Of a DNA stretch of 64,000 nucleotides, positions 1 to 8,883 are shown piece by piece. Position 1 is the stretch's first letter. The number at the start of each line of letters is the position of its first letter. The stretch is from Flavobacterium humidisoli (lineage in GTDB: Bacteria > Bacteroidota > Bacteroidia > Flavobacteriales > Flavobacteriaceae): positions 2,852,001 through 2,916,000 of the forward strand of contig NZ_CP096829.1 in NCBI RefSeq assembly GCF_023272795.1, read 5' to 3'. Under the pieces are notes generated by a model. The model was not told where the DNA came from. It searched no databases and saw nothing but the letters and a program-made list of their open reading frames with translations. The position numbers and the translations under genes are program-made.

Positions 1-158
1 TGCAGATGGGGGAGGATACTTTATTTCCTAAAGTGCGTAATACAGCTGAAAATGTAAAAATCGCAGCTGCAGGAACAAGCTGTCGCCATCAGATTTATGA
101 TGGAACGAAGAGAGAAGCACAACATCCTGTTTCGATTTTGAGAAGTTGTTTGAAATAA
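1..158 (+). CDS. C-terminal end of an FAD/Fe-S oxidoreductase (D-lactate or glycolate dehydrogenase type), cut by window edge
   Basis: A frame open from base 3 ends at TAA (156-158) and gives 51 residues, too few to judge alone. It contains the stretch GTSCRHQIYDG followed by HPVSIL. Large FAD-linked oxidases fused to a GlpC-like cysteine-rich Fe-S region usually end in this way, with a Gly-Thr-Ser-Cys and a final His-Pro-x-x-Ile-Leu. The cysteine would belong to the last Fe-S/CCG region. The substrate cannot be read from this fragment; D-lactate or glycolate is a guess from the family. The protein would be cytoplasmic or associated with the inner face of the membrane and pass electrons to quinone. 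Confidence 0.6.
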   Translation, partial: QMGEDTLFPKVRNTAENVKIAAAGTSCRHQIYDGTKREAQHPVSILRSCLK

Positions 159-216
159 TTTAACCGCAAAGCACGCAAAGAATTGCGCAAGGGGCGTAAA
201 GATTTTTTTGCGCAAA
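159..216. repeat. Degenerate CGCAAAG repeats
   Basis: The base string cgcaaag recurs several times here, starting with ttaaccgcaaagcacgcaaag. The same wording returns at 41142-41205, 41360-41455 and 42480-42580, so it is a genome-specific intergenic repeat rather than a gene. Confidence 0.5.
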
Positions 217-220
217 GTTT

Positions 221-313
221 GTCATTTCGACAAAGGAGAAATCTCACTAGAAGCTCGACAAAGATTCGATTTTGCGGAGTTACTTGCGAAGATTTCTCCT
301 TTGTCGAAATGAC
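221..313. repeat. Perfect 24-bp inverted repeat (REP-like), 45-bp spacer
   Basis: The left arm (221-244, starts gtcatttcgacaaaggag) and right arm (290-313) are exact reverse complements. The spacer carries gcggagttacttgcgaag. The same sequence forms the unit of the tandem array at 31021-31308. It lies between convergent genes, so it may also act as a transcription barrier, but there is no T-tract. Confidence 0.75.
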
Positions 314-364
314 ATAAAATGAGAATAATCTTTTTAATTCTGTAAATCTGTGGCAGAAAAGAAA

Positions 365-1525
365 CTATTTCAAACTAACTTTTTTACCTGTTTCAGCAGC
401 TTTATAAATGGCATTGATGATTCTAACGTCTTTAATTCCTTCTTCGCCTGTAATATGATTTGGAAGTTTTTGGTTTGCTAAAATCACTTTGCAAATTTCA
501 TCCATTTGAGTTTGCTGTTGGTTTATTACAGGAAAATTAAATGCTTTTCCATCAGATCTTTTACCTACAAAAGGGCCATAGCTCACAGCAGGACTCATCT
601 CAAAGAAACCTTCATCTGCAGCAGCATGGAATCGATCAATGCCAAAACCGTAAGAACTGCTGCAATTGGCAACAGCACCACTCGGAAATTCCATTTGCCA
701 CGTGATATTTTCTTCCACTTGAGCAAATCTGTTTTTATTGTTTATGGTTCCAAATTGTGCAGTAACTGCAATTGGTTCTTCACCTAAAACATAACGCGAA
801 ACTTGGATGCAGTAAACGCCTAAATTAATTAACGAACCGCCTCCTGCCCATTTTTTAGTCAGCCTCCATTCGTTACGAGCATTTAAATCAACAGGTTTAT
901 TAACGTCATGAATATCATAAGTGCTATAACCAAGAGAAGCTTCAATATAGCGAACTTGTCCCAAAACTTTTTCTTGTCCCAATCGTTTTACTTCTAGATG
1001 ATTTGGTTCGTAATGCAGTCGATATCCCATTGCCAATTGCACATTATTATCGTTGCAGGCTTTGATCATTTCTTCACAATCTTCAATAGTTATTGCCATT
1101 GGTTTTTCTACAATTACATGTTTTCCTGCTTTTGCAGCGCGAACAGTAAATTCTTTGTGCAGTGCATTTGGAGTTACAACGTACACCAAATCAATGTCTT
1201 TATTTTTTATGATTGAATCGAAGTTTTCGTAGTTATAGATATTCTTTTCAGGAATGTTATATTTCTTTTTCCATGCTTCAGCTTTGGAAGGTGTTCCTGT
1301 GACAATTCCAGTAAGTTGGCAGTATTCAGAAACCTGAAGACCTTCAGCTAATAGTGAAGCATAGTTTCCTAAACCGCACAAAGCAATATTTAATTTTTTT
1401 CCGGTGTAGGGTTTGTGAACCTTTTCTGTTTCGGTAATAAAAGAAGGAAGCGTAGTCATCACAACTGAAGCGCCCACTCCAAGTCCAAATTTATTTACAA
1501 AAGAACGTCTTGTGATTTTTTCCAT
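365..1525 (-). CDS. Tat-exported Gfo/Idh/MocA family oxidoreductase
   Basis: A 386-residue NAD(P)-dependent sugar or polyol dehydrogenase family member. The N-terminus holds a twin-arginine signal (TRRSFVNKFGLG, residues 5-16) followed by a hydrophobic stretch, so it is probably folded with its cofactor and exported to the periplasm. The Rossmann glycine motif is at about 48-56 (ALCGLGNYA) and the family's catalytic EKP triad is at 140-142. The C-terminal half is the usual beta-sheet dimerisation domain. Secreted members are related to glucose-fructose oxidoreductase, but the substrate is unknown here. The gene stands alone and is convergent with the truncated gene at the left edge. Confidence 0.85.
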   Translation of the reverse strand: MEKITRRSFVNKFGLGVGASVVMTTLPSFITETEKVHKPYTGKKLNIALCGLGNYASLLAEGLQVSEYCQLTGIVTGTPSKAEAWKKKYNIPEKNIYNYENFDSIIKNKDIDLVYVVTPNALHKEFTVRAAKAGKHVIVEKPMAITIEDCEEMIKACNDNNVQLAMGYRLHYEPNHLEVKRLGQEKVLGQVRYIEASLGYSTYDIHDVNKPVDLNARNEWRLTKKWAGGGSLINLGVYCIQVSRYVLGEEPIAVTAQFGTINNKNRFAQVEENITWQMEFPSGAVANCSSSYGFGIDRFHAAADEGFFEMSPAVSYGPFVGKRSDGKAFNFPVINQQQTQMDEICKVILANQKLPNHITGEEGIKDVRIINAIYKAAETGKKVSLK

Positions 1526-1844
1526 AAAAATGATTCTTTAAAATTAAATACTACTTGTATTAGTAAGCTCATTTTGAGAAATGTTACATTTGTATTTGAT
1601 TTAACTGTGACGATTGTTAAGATTTTTGGTTTCACGCAGATTTTGCAGGTCTGAGCAGATTTATTTTTATTATTAAAATCTGTGTAAATCTTTCAGCAGA
1701 ATAAAAATCTGTATTATCTGCCAAATCTGCGAGAGAAGATTTATAGACAAAGATTTGAAAAATAATTCGTGTATTGCTTCGCCTGTTCGCTATCGCTCGG
1801 GTAGTGGCAAGAAAAAAAAATCGTAGAAAAACAAAATGGTTTTA
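1526..1844. repeat. Intergenic region with 'cagattttgcag'-type and 'gcttcgcc...cgctcggg' repeats
   Basis: This is the promoter-side gap of the Gfo/Idh gene. From about 1632 to 1735 it holds imperfect inverted copies of cgcagattt / aaatctgcg, the same wording as 5259-5342. At 1773-1809 it carries a single copy of the attgcttcgcc...tatcgctcggg element that forms the arms of the large inverted repeat at 32933-33195. No coding potential is apparent. Confidence 0.5.
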
Positions 1845-1852
1845 TATATTTG
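1845..1852 (+). promoter_or_regulatory. Candidate -7 box for the amino acid permease
   Basis: TATATTTG matches the Bacteroidetes -7 consensus TANNTTTG. It lies about 80 bases before the permease start. No clear -33 TTTG is seen at the expected distance. Confidence 0.4.
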
Positions 1853-1933
1853 AAATCAAGATATTTTTTGCATTATTTGCAAAATAAAACCAGAACAACT
1901 GAATTAAATTAATTTATAATAGCAAAAACATAT

Positions 1934-3868
1934 ATGGCATTTTCAAGTTTATTCCGAAAAAAAACAGTGCAGGATATTCTGAAACAGGTTGCAAAAAATG
2001 AAGCAGATGGACATGGAGCATTAGGAAAACACCTTACAACCAAAGATTTAACTGCTTTCGGAATTGCTGCAATTGTGGGTGCGGGGATTTTCAGCACCAT
2101 CGGAAAAGCAAGTGCAGATGGAGGACCAGCCGTAATATTTTTGTTCCTTTTTACTGCTCTTGCCTGTAGTTTTGCAGCTTTTGCTTATGCCGAATTTGCA
2201 TCGATGGTTCCCGTTTCAGGAAGTGCTTACACGTATTCATATGTAGCTTTCGGGGAACTAATTGCTTGGATTATCGGATGGGCTTTAATCATGGAATATG
2301 CCGTTGGAAACATAACCGTGGCCATATCGTGGAGTGATTATTTTACAGGACTTCTCCAGAGTGGCGGAATTCATTTACCGCAATGGATTCAGATGGATTA
2401 TTTAACAGCTTCAAACGGATATAATGATGCCGAAGCTTTGATGCGCGGCGGAAAATCATTTGAAAATTTAAGTACGGCTTTACAGCAAGCGCACACAGCT
2501 TGGACAACAGCGCCTACCTTGGGATCATTTCATTTTGTTACCGATATTCCAGCTTTATTCATTATTATTTTGATTACTGCTTTGGTTTACAGAGGAATGA
2601 AAGAATCTCGTAATGCGAGTAATTTAATGGTGGTTGTAAAACTTTGTGTTGTTCTTTTAGTTATCGCTGTCGGTGTATTTTATGTAGATACGGCAAACTG
2701 GGATCCTTTTGCGCCAAATGGAGTTGGAGGGGTTTTAAAAGGAGTATCTGCAGTTTTCTTCGCTTATATTGGTTTTGATGCTATCTCGACAACAGCAGAA
2801 GAATGTAAAAATCCACAGCGTGATTTACCACGCGGAATGATGTGGGCGATTATTATTTGTACCATTCTTTATATTGCAATTGCTCTGGTTTTAACCGGAA
2901 TGGTAAAATATCACGAATTAAATGTTGGAGATCCTCTTGCATTTGTTTTCGATAAATTAGATTTAAAATGGATGTCAGGAATTATTGCCGTAAGTGCGGT
3001 AGTGGCTATGGCGAGCGTTTTATTGGTTTTTCAAATGGGACAACCTCGTATTTGGATGAGTATGAGTCGCGATGGGTTATTGCCAAAGAAATTCTCAACC
3101 GTTCACCCAAAATTTAAAACACCTTCTTTTGCAACTATTGTAACAGGATTTGTGGTGGCAATTCCGGCTTTGTTTTTGAATCTGACAATGGTAACTGATT
3201 TATGCAGTATTGGAACTTTATTTGCCTTTGTATTAGTTTGTGCAGGGGTTTTGGTTTTACAAAACAAACCTGAAATTCCAAGAGGAAAATTCAAAACGCC
3301 TTATATCAATTCAAAATTTATTCTGCCAGTTTTAATGATCGTTGGATTGTATTATGCTTTTGCTTTCAACAACAAAGCAACAATGGCTTTTATCAATAAC
3401 GATCCACAAATTTATGATGCAACTTCAATCGTAACTTCTTTAGATAAATCAGAATCAGAGCAGGTTTTCAAATATTTAGAAAGTATTGAAGTAAACAATA
3501 AAACTGCTGAGACATCAGATTTAGAGCATTTATTAGGACAATATCAAGACGACGAAGCTAAATATGCTGAAGTGGTAAAAGGTTTGCCAATTGCAGATTC
3601 TGCTAAATATGAATCAGGTTTCAGTTTATTCAAACACAAAATCCCAATGTGGATATTCCTATTCGTTTTGGTTGGATTAGCCGTTTGGGCTTTCAGAAAA
3701 AATCTGTCTTTAATTCCACTTTTAGGATTAATCTGCTGTCTGTATATGATGGCCGAATTAAGCGTTTGGAACTGGATTTATTTTACAATCTGGCTAATAA
3801 TCGGGTTATTAATTTACTTTACATATAGTAGAAAAAATAGCAAACTGAATACTGAAAATATAGGCTAA
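1934..3868 (+). CDS. APC-superfamily amino acid permease (cationic amino acid transporter type)
   Basis: A 644-residue inner-membrane transporter with about 12-14 hydrophobic segments. TM1 carries the amino acid/polyamine permease glycine motif VGAGIFSTIG (residues 48-57), and the next helices contain the conserved EFASMVPVSGSAY stretch. It resembles YfnA/CAT-type permeases, which import amino acids by proton symport. The odd feature is a charged hydrophilic insert of about 75 residues (roughly 490-565) between late membrane segments; typical bacterial members are 460-500 residues. Transcription is monocistronic: a -7 box lies upstream and a strong terminator follows. The substrate is not determined. 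Confidence 0.88.
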   Translation: MAFSSLFRKKTVQDILKQVAKNEADGHGALGKHLTTKDLTAFGIAAIVGAGIFSTIGKASADGGPAVIFLFLFTALACSFAAFAYAEFASMVPVSGSAYTYSYVAFGELIAWIIGWALIMEYAVGNITVAISWSDYFTGLLQSGGIHLPQWIQMDYLTASNGYNDAEALMRGGKSFENLSTALQQAHTAWTTAPTLGSFHFVTDIPALFIIILITALVYRGMKESRNASNLMVVVKLCVVLLVIAVGVFYVDTANWDPFAPNGVGGVLKGVSAVFFAYIGFDAISTTAEECKNPQRDLPRGMMWAIIICTILYIAIALVLTGMVKYHELNVGDPLAFVFDKLDLKWMSGIIAVSAVVAMASVLLVFQMGQPRIWMSMSRDGLLPKKFSTVHPKFKTPSFATIVTGFVVAIPALFLNLTMVTDLCSIGTLFAFVLVCAGVLVLQNKPEIPRGKFKTPYINSKFILPVLMIVGLYYAFAFNNKATMAFINNDPQIYDATSIVTSLDKSESEQVFKYLESIEVNNKTAETSDLEHLLGQYQDDEAKYAEVVKGLPIADSAKYESGFSLFKHKIPMWIFLFVLVGLAVWAFRKNLSLIPLLGLICCLYMMAELSVWNWIYFTIWLIIGLLIYFTYSRKNSKLNTENIG

Positions 3869-3887
3869 AAGTAAAGTTATATATCAC

Positions 3888-3925
3888 AAAAAGCCGTTCT
3901 GAGTACTTCAGAACGGCTTTTTTTA
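3888..3925 (+). terminator. Rho-independent terminator after the permease
   Basis: A stem of aaaagccgttctga pairs with tcagaacggctttt around a short loop and is followed by a T-rich run. Confidence 0.85.
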
Positions 3926-4017
3926 TTTTGTGGCTTTTTATAGAAATATTCTTATGTTTTAAAAGTGCTTTTCCTTAAGTTTGTTTTCAGTAAAATTTTA
4001 AAATTAATAAGTAATAC

Positions 4018-5112
4018 ATGGGTTTTCTTGATAAAATATTGGGCAAAAAAGAAGCTTCAATACAATCTAATACTGATTTCTGGAATTGGTTTTTAAAAAA
4101 TGAAAAGGAGTTTTTTACAATAGTTAAAAACAGACAAAATATACATCAAGGTTTTTTTGAAAAATTAGCACCAAAACTTGATGAAATTCATAAGGGGATT
4201 TATTTTCTAACGGGAATGTTAGATGATAGTACAGTAGAATTAATTTTAACGCCAGATGGAGCAGTCAGAAATATTTATGCAATTGAAGAATTGGTAAATG
4301 CAGCGCCTCAAATCAATGGATGGAAAATTACGGCATTAAAACCAGCATCAGACATTCAAGATATTGGTATTGATTATGAAGGATTCCAATTTAATAAAGA
4401 CAATTTAAGGTTTTATCCAAACATTCATGAAGGATATCCAGATGAAATTGACTTAACCGTTATTTATGATGATTTTGTTGAAGAAAAAAAGCAAGTTATA
4501 ACTAACGGTGTTTATATTTTCTTAGACAATTATTTAGGAGAACTACATTCTCTTACTTTGATTGATAACATGAAAATAGACAGTCCAAATAGTATTTCAG
4601 AAGAATTAATTCCGATCGAAAAATTAAAAGATTATTTGATTTGGAGAGAAAAAGAATTTGTAGAAAAGTACGAAGGTACAAGGCATAATACAGAAAATGA
4701 TAACTATTCAGGTTTTGAGGCAACTGCAAAAGATGGAAGTGGCATTATCGGATTAATGAACACTGATCTTTTGCAATGGGATAAAAAAGCATCGCATCCT
4801 TGGGTATTTATTATTACCATTCTTTTTGATGGAAGCCATAATAATGGTATGCCAGATAAAGAAACTTATCAGTTACTAAACGAAATAGAAGATGAGGTTG
4901 TATTAGATCTTAAAGATCTGGAAGGTTATTTAAATGTTGGAAGGGAAACATTGGCTAACAGAAGAGAAATCTTTTTTGCCTGCAAAGACTTTAGAAAACC
5001 AACAAAAGTGGCAGATGAATTAATTAAAAAATACGATGGTTCATTCGAAATAAGTTACGAAATCTACAAAGATAAATACTGGCAAACGTTTAGACATTAC
5101 GAGCCGAGATAA
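4018..5112 (+). CDS. DUF695-like protein of unknown function
   Basis: A 364-residue soluble protein with no signal peptide or membrane segment. The N-terminal two thirds are acidic and not assigned. The C-terminal region (about 230-364) contains the pattern GRETLANRREIFFAC followed by a spaced W-x-x-F/Y near the end, which resembles the DUF695 family. Its role is unknown. It starts with MGFLDKILGKK, a short amphipathic basic leader that also occurs in the SseB/TPR protein at 7630-8646 (MGLFEIFKKKK). It is monocistronic and ends at its own terminator. Confidence 0.6.
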   Translation: MGFLDKILGKKEASIQSNTDFWNWFLKNEKEFFTIVKNRQNIHQGFFEKLAPKLDEIHKGIYFLTGMLDDSTVELILTPDGAVRNIYAIEELVNAAPQINGWKITALKPASDIQDIGIDYEGFQFNKDNLRFYPNIHEGYPDEIDLTVIYDDFVEEKKQVITNGVYIFLDNYLGELHSLTLIDNMKIDSPNSISEELIPIEKLKDYLIWREKEFVEKYEGTRHNTENDNYSGFEATAKDGSGIIGLMNTDLLQWDKKASHPWVFIITILFDGSHNNGMPDKETYQLLNEIEDEVVLDLKDLEGYLNVGRETLANRREIFFACKDFRKPTKVADELIKKYDGSFEISYEIYKDKYWQTFRHYEPR

Positions 5113-5117
5113 AACAC

Positions 5118-5154
5118 AAAAGCCGTTTTGATACTATTCAAAACGGCTTTTTAT
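5118..5154 (+). terminator. Rho-independent terminator
   Basis: aaaagccgttttga pairs with tcaaaacggctttt, followed by T-rich sequence. The stem closely resembles the one at 3888-3925. Confidence 0.85.
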
Positions 5155-5258
5155 ATAAAAAAATCCGCTTAGAGAAATCTCCAGCGGATTCAAACAATCT
5201 AATAAAAAATGTGCAAATTTATTTATAGAGTAATGTTTGCCTTTATTGCGAGTAATTT

Positions 5259-5342
5259 TTCTCGCGCAGATTCCACAGACTAACCAATCCTTTTTATAAC
5301 CCTAATAATAAATCGGCATAATCAGCCAAATCTGCGAGAGAA
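5259..5342. repeat. Imperfect inverted repeat, 'cgcagatt' family
   Basis: tctcgcgcaga at 5260-5270 is the reverse complement of tctgcgagaga at 5331-5341 except for one base. The same wording occurs at about 1632-1735. Confidence 0.5.
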
Positions 5343-5348
5343 AAAGCT

Positions 5349-6593
5349 TTATTGAATTTCTTTAACGGCTTCTTTGTGAATCTTTACAGAGCTTAAAATT
5401 CCAAGTTCAACCATACAATTTTTCATCATTTGGTAAGTGCGTTCAATATCATTATCCAATCCAATAGAAAAGCGAATCAAACCGTCTGTTAATCCCATTT
5501 CTTTCTGCTCATCTAACGGAATTTCGCTCGAAGTAGAGGTTCCTGGTGCACTGAATAACGTTTTATAAAAACCTAAGCTTACTGCCAAATATCCAAGGTT
5601 TCGTTCCTGCATCAATTCCATTAATTCATTAGCTTTTTCCAAAGTTCCAACATCAATCGTTAGCATTCCCCCAAAACCATATTCGGGATTAATCATCGTT
5701 TTATATAATTCATGACTCGGATGGCTTTTCAATCCTGGATAAACCGTTTTTAAGCCATCTTTCTCAAACTGATCCGCCAAATAATGCGCATTATGACTAT
5801 GCTGTTTAATTCTAATATGAAGCGTTCTCAAATTTTTCATCACACTTGCAGAACGCAAACTATCCATTGTAGGCCCTAAAAGCATACTCGCGCCAGAATT
5901 TACATTTTTCAGCGAATTAATAAATTCTTTAGACGCACAAGTCACACCACCAACTGTGTCACTGCTTCCGTTAATGTATTTTGTCAAACTATGAATGACA
6001 ATATCGGCGCCCAATTTTGCGGGAGAAACAGAAAGTGGTGAAAAAGTATTATCGACAACCAATTTTAAATTATGTTTTTTGGCAATTTTAGCCAAACCAG
6101 CAATATCGGCAACTTCCAAAAGTGGATTACTAACCGTTTCGCAATACAAAACTTTAGTTTTAGAAGTAATTGCAGCTTCCACAATATCCAGTTTTGTGAT
6201 GTCAACAAAGCTTGTTTCGATCCCGAATCTTGGCGTAAAGTTTTTTAAGAAAGCGTAAGTTCCGCCATAAATAGTTCGGCTTGAAACAATATGGTCGCCC
6301 GCACCGCACAATTGCAAAAGAGTAGGCGTAATCGCTCCCATTCCAGAAGCCGAAACATTTGCTGTTTCCGTTCCTTCCATTGCTGCCAAAGCCTGATCCA
6401 AATACAAATTGCTTGGGGATGAATGGCGCGAATACAAGTAACAGCCTTCCATATTTCCTTCAAAAGTGTCAAACATAGTTTTAGCCGAAAGAAAAGTATA
6501 AGTCGAAGAATCAGAAATCGACGGATTGACACCACCAAATTCACCGAAATATTGTAAATCTTGAATTTTATCTGCTGGGTTGAAGTTTTTCAT
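5349..6593 (-). CDS. Cys/Met metabolism PLP-dependent lyase (cystathionine/methionine gamma-lyase family)
   Basis: A 414-residue fold-type I PLP enzyme. The cofactor lysine is K205 in SLTKYINGSSD. The phosphate-binding YSR (54-56), SGM (83-85) and the D181 that contacts the pyridine nitrogen are all present. Family members cleave or exchange groups at the gamma carbon of cystathionine, methionine or homoserine esters. Methionine gamma-lyases normally have a cysteine two residues after the active-site Tyr-Gly; here the sequence is YGGTYAF, so glycine replaces it and a strict methionine lyase is less likely. The gene is divergent from an Lrp/AsnC regulator, which probably controls it. Confidence 0.85.
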   Translation of the reverse strand: MKNFNPADKIQDLQYFGEFGGVNPSISDSSTYTFLSAKTMFDTFEGNMEGCYLYSRHSSPSNLYLDQALAAMEGTETANVSASGMGAITPTLLQLCGAGDHIVSSRTIYGGTYAFLKNFTPRFGIETSFVDITKLDIVEAAITSKTKVLYCETVSNPLLEVADIAGLAKIAKKHNLKLVVDNTFSPLSVSPAKLGADIVIHSLTKYINGSSDTVGGVTCASKEFINSLKNVNSGASMLLGPTMDSLRSASVMKNLRTLHIRIKQHSHNAHYLADQFEKDGLKTVYPGLKSHPSHELYKTMINPEYGFGGMLTIDVGTLEKANELMELMQERNLGYLAVSLGFYKTLFSAPGTSTSSEIPLDEQKEMGLTDGLIRFSIGLDNDIERTYQMMKNCMVELGILSSVKIHKEAVKEIQ

Positions 6594-6673
6594 ATAGATA
6601 GTTTTTATTTGTTTTGTTTCAAGTTTCAGGTTTCAAGTTCCAACAACCTGAAACAAATTTTTTAAGAGCTATT

Positions 6674-6813
6674 CCAGCTTTCCGCTTCAAGTCCTCATAA
6701 AAAATGCAAAGTTTCTAATGTTCTAAAAAGAGCTTCCGTTGGTCGCTTTTTTAGAACGAGAAACTTTTGCCTTTTTTACTCCGGGCTTTCCACTTCAATC
6801 TGGGCTAGGGCAC
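6674..6813 (-). repeat. Structured-RNA-like repeat, copy 1 of 3
   Basis: Read on the minus strand, this starts with gtgccctagccc, runs through a long imperfect hairpin (caaaagtttct paired with agaaactttg) and ends with agcggaaagctgg. Both ends match the copies at 25701-25776 and 53738-53815, while the middle stem differs in sequence. It lies in the 419-base gap upstream of the PLP lyase, in the same direction. The family may correspond to a known Bacteroidetes RNA motif such as flavo-1, but I cannot confirm this. The rest of the gap (6594-6673 and 6814-7012) holds a caagtttcaggtttcaag repeat and AT-rich promoter sequence. Confidence 0.5.
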
Positions 6814-7012
6814 TCGTTTTCAAAAGAAATTCTATCCAAAATAATATCTATTTAGAATATTAATCAATCATGAATTGAATAATTAGATTTTAAAACTATA
6901 AAAACTTATTTTTAATGATTTTTAATCTAAATTTGATCTAGAAAATATAATTCAATAGATTTTATTTCACTTAATAAACTATCAACAATCAACCAAAAAC
7001 AATCAACTAAAA

Positions 7013-7471
7013 ATGACTCTAGACGCCACAGATAAAAAACTCTTAGTTTTGCTTCAAACCGACAGTAAAAAAACAACCAAAGAATTATCCTTAAAACTTG
7101 ATCTTTCTGTTACAGCGGTGTATGAAAGAATTAAAAAATTAGAAAGAGAAGGGGTAATTAAAAACTACGTTGCATTAGTCGATAAATCCAAAATTGAGAA
7201 AGGGTTTGTCGTTTTCTGTCACCTAAAACTCATTCAGCATACCAAAGAATTCCTAACCAAATTTGAAAGCGAAGTCATCAAACTCAATGAAGTTTTAGAA
7301 TGCCATCACGTAAGCGGTGATTATGATTATATTTTAAAAGTTCTGGTAAAAGACATGGAAGCGTATCGTGAATTTTTAGTAACCAAACTGACTTCGCTAC
7401 AGCACATCGGAAGTACACAAAGTATGTTTATGATTAGTGAGGTGAAGAACTCGACGGTGATTTCTTTTTAA
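7013..7471 (+). CDS. Lrp/AsnC family transcriptional regulator
   Basis: A 152-residue regulator. The N-terminal helix-turn-helix (about residues 4-60) begins LDATDKKLLVLLQTDSKKT and carries a recognition helix around LSVTAVYERIKKLE. The C-terminal RAM/AsnC ligand-binding domain includes HVSGDYDYILKV, where family members bind an amino acid at the dimer interface. It is divergent from the Cys/Met lyase at 5349-6593, so that gene is the likely target and a sulfur or branched amino acid the likely effector. This is inference from position. Confidence 0.92.
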   Translation: MTLDATDKKLLVLLQTDSKKTTKELSLKLDLSVTAVYERIKKLEREGVIKNYVALVDKSKIEKGFVVFCHLKLIQHTKEFLTKFESEVIKLNEVLECHHVSGDYDYILKVLVKDMEAYREFLVTKLTSLQHIGSTQSMFMISEVKNSTVISF

Positions 7472-7509
7472 GAGGTTCGGAGAAGCAAAGTTTCAAAGTT
7501 TTTCAGTAG

Positions 7510-7529
7510 AGACGCACAGCAGTGCGTCT
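7510..7529. repeat. Short palindromic hairpin
   Basis: agacgcac and gtgcgtct are perfect reverse complements around a 4-base loop, between two convergent genes. There is no T-tract, so a repeat-derived hairpin is more likely than a terminator. Confidence 0.5.
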
Positions 7530-7629
7530 AGCATCAAGTATGTCATTTCTTAAAAGTTGAACATTAACACAAATCCCTAGTTTAATTTGTTCAACTATCT
7601 TTTGGCAGCATTTTAATTAATAACAGTTT

Positions 7630-8646
7630 TTATTTAACAGCATCTTCAAAAGTTGGTCTTTCTCGTTTTCCAGCTATAACGTCTATTATAATTGATTCAA
7701 CATTTTTATTTATAGAATCATTTGGCTGTAATTTAATTGCCTTATCAATGGTTTCTTTCGCTTCTTGATCATTTTTAGCAATAAGTAAGGTCATTGCGTG
7801 ATTACCCAATAGTGCGAAATCATTAGGGTTTCTTTTTAGAGATTCCTCAGAATAAAATATTGCTTTCTCAATGTCTTTCAAGTGCATAGCCTCTAGTGAG
7901 GCTTCCATAGGAATTATATGGTTTTCTAATTCGAGTTTAAAAGCTAATTCCAATTGTTCAAGAGCTTCTTGATGTTTTTCCAGTCTTTGAAGTGCTTTAG
8001 ACATTAATATCATACTTTGCCAATGTTCTGGAATTATCTCAAGACATTTTTTGAAGTCTTTTATAGAGTCTTCAAGCTTTAATTTTTCGGATTCCTTCAG
8101 TTCTTTTTTTCTATAGCCGTCTAAAAAAATAAGTCCCTCTTGCTTTTTTCCAGCCTGCTCAAAGATTTTATTAAATTCTTGAATTTTTTTATTCTCAAGT
8201 TCCTGCTCGACAATTCTGCTATAGATTTTGCCGTTTAAAAGATTTTCAATTTCTTTAGGAAGTAATTCTTTAGCAAAATCTGAGTAAGGATTTAGTATAA
8301 ATGTTGCTCCATTCAAAGATTCAAACAAATCTTGTCCTTTTAAACTAAGATATGGAGCTTTTTTTTCCATTATTCCTTTTTCAAATATTCGATTTATTGA
8401 TGTAAAGATTGGAATTTGTCCGTTTTCAAAAATAAAACACTGAACAGTTGTATTCTCATCTGCAGTTTGAGATCCAAATTTCGAAATAGTGTTTTCACTA
8501 GTAACTATAAATAATTGACTCCCTAATAATTTGTGATAAAATTCCTTTTGAGTAGAAAAATTGGACGCAGCTAGCATCAAACATTTTTCTAATTCATTCT
8601 CAGGAAATTCAGTTTTCTTTTTTTTGAATATTTCAAATAATCCCAT
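7630..8646 (-). CDS. SseB-like N-terminal domain with C-terminal TPR repeats
   Basis: A 338-residue cytoplasmic protein. Residues about 10-140 resemble the SseB N-terminal domain, including the features FENGQIPIFTS and FILNPYSDFAKEL. After a charged linker, residues about 185-330 form tetratricopeptide repeats, recognisable from EIIPEHWQSMILMSKALQRL and NPNDFALLGNHAMTLL. TPRs mediate protein binding; SseB domains occur in proteins of unclear function. The short basic N-terminal leader resembles that of the protein at 4018-5112. No partner gene is adjacent. Confidence 0.7.
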   Translation of the reverse strand: MGLFEIFKKKKTEFPENELEKCLMLAASNFSTQKEFYHKLLGSQLFIVTSENTISKFGSQTADENTTVQCFIFENGQIPIFTSINRIFEKGIMEKKAPYLSLKGQDLFESLNGATFILNPYSDFAKELLPKEIENLLNGKIYSRIVEQELENKKIQEFNKIFEQAGKKQEGLIFLDGYRKKELKESEKLKLEDSIKDFKKCLEIIPEHWQSMILMSKALQRLEKHQEALEQLELAFKLELENHIIPMEASLEAMHLKDIEKAIFYSEESLKRNPNDFALLGNHAMTLLIAKNDQEAKETIDKAIKLQPNDSINKNVESIIIDVIAGKRERPTFEDAVK

Positions 8647-8848
8647 TGCTTATCTTTTGTGTACTCCTAGAATTGTTTCTAAAGTTTTGCCAATTTAATT
8701 ATTTTTCTTTTAAAGTAAAATTATTCCTAAAAAAGAAAAAACTTAGCAACCCTTTGCATAACCCTTAACACCCTTTACGGTAAAATCGTTACCCAAAATT
8801 TCACACAAAAAACATTGAAATTTAAGCCTTAAACAGAACTTTATTGTT

Positions 8849-8856
8849 TAATTTTG
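8849..8856 (+). promoter_or_regulatory. Candidate -7 box for lpdA
   Basis: TAATTTTG matches TANNTTTG and lies 27 bases before the lpdA start codon. Confidence 0.55.
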
Positions 8857-8883
8857 TAACCGCTAAAATAAAAACAAAATACT

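Noticed and set aside
21..215. Minus-strand 64-residue frame at the left edge
   Set aside because: It overlaps the better supported end of the FAD/Fe-S oxidoreductase on the plus strand and the cgcaaag repeat.
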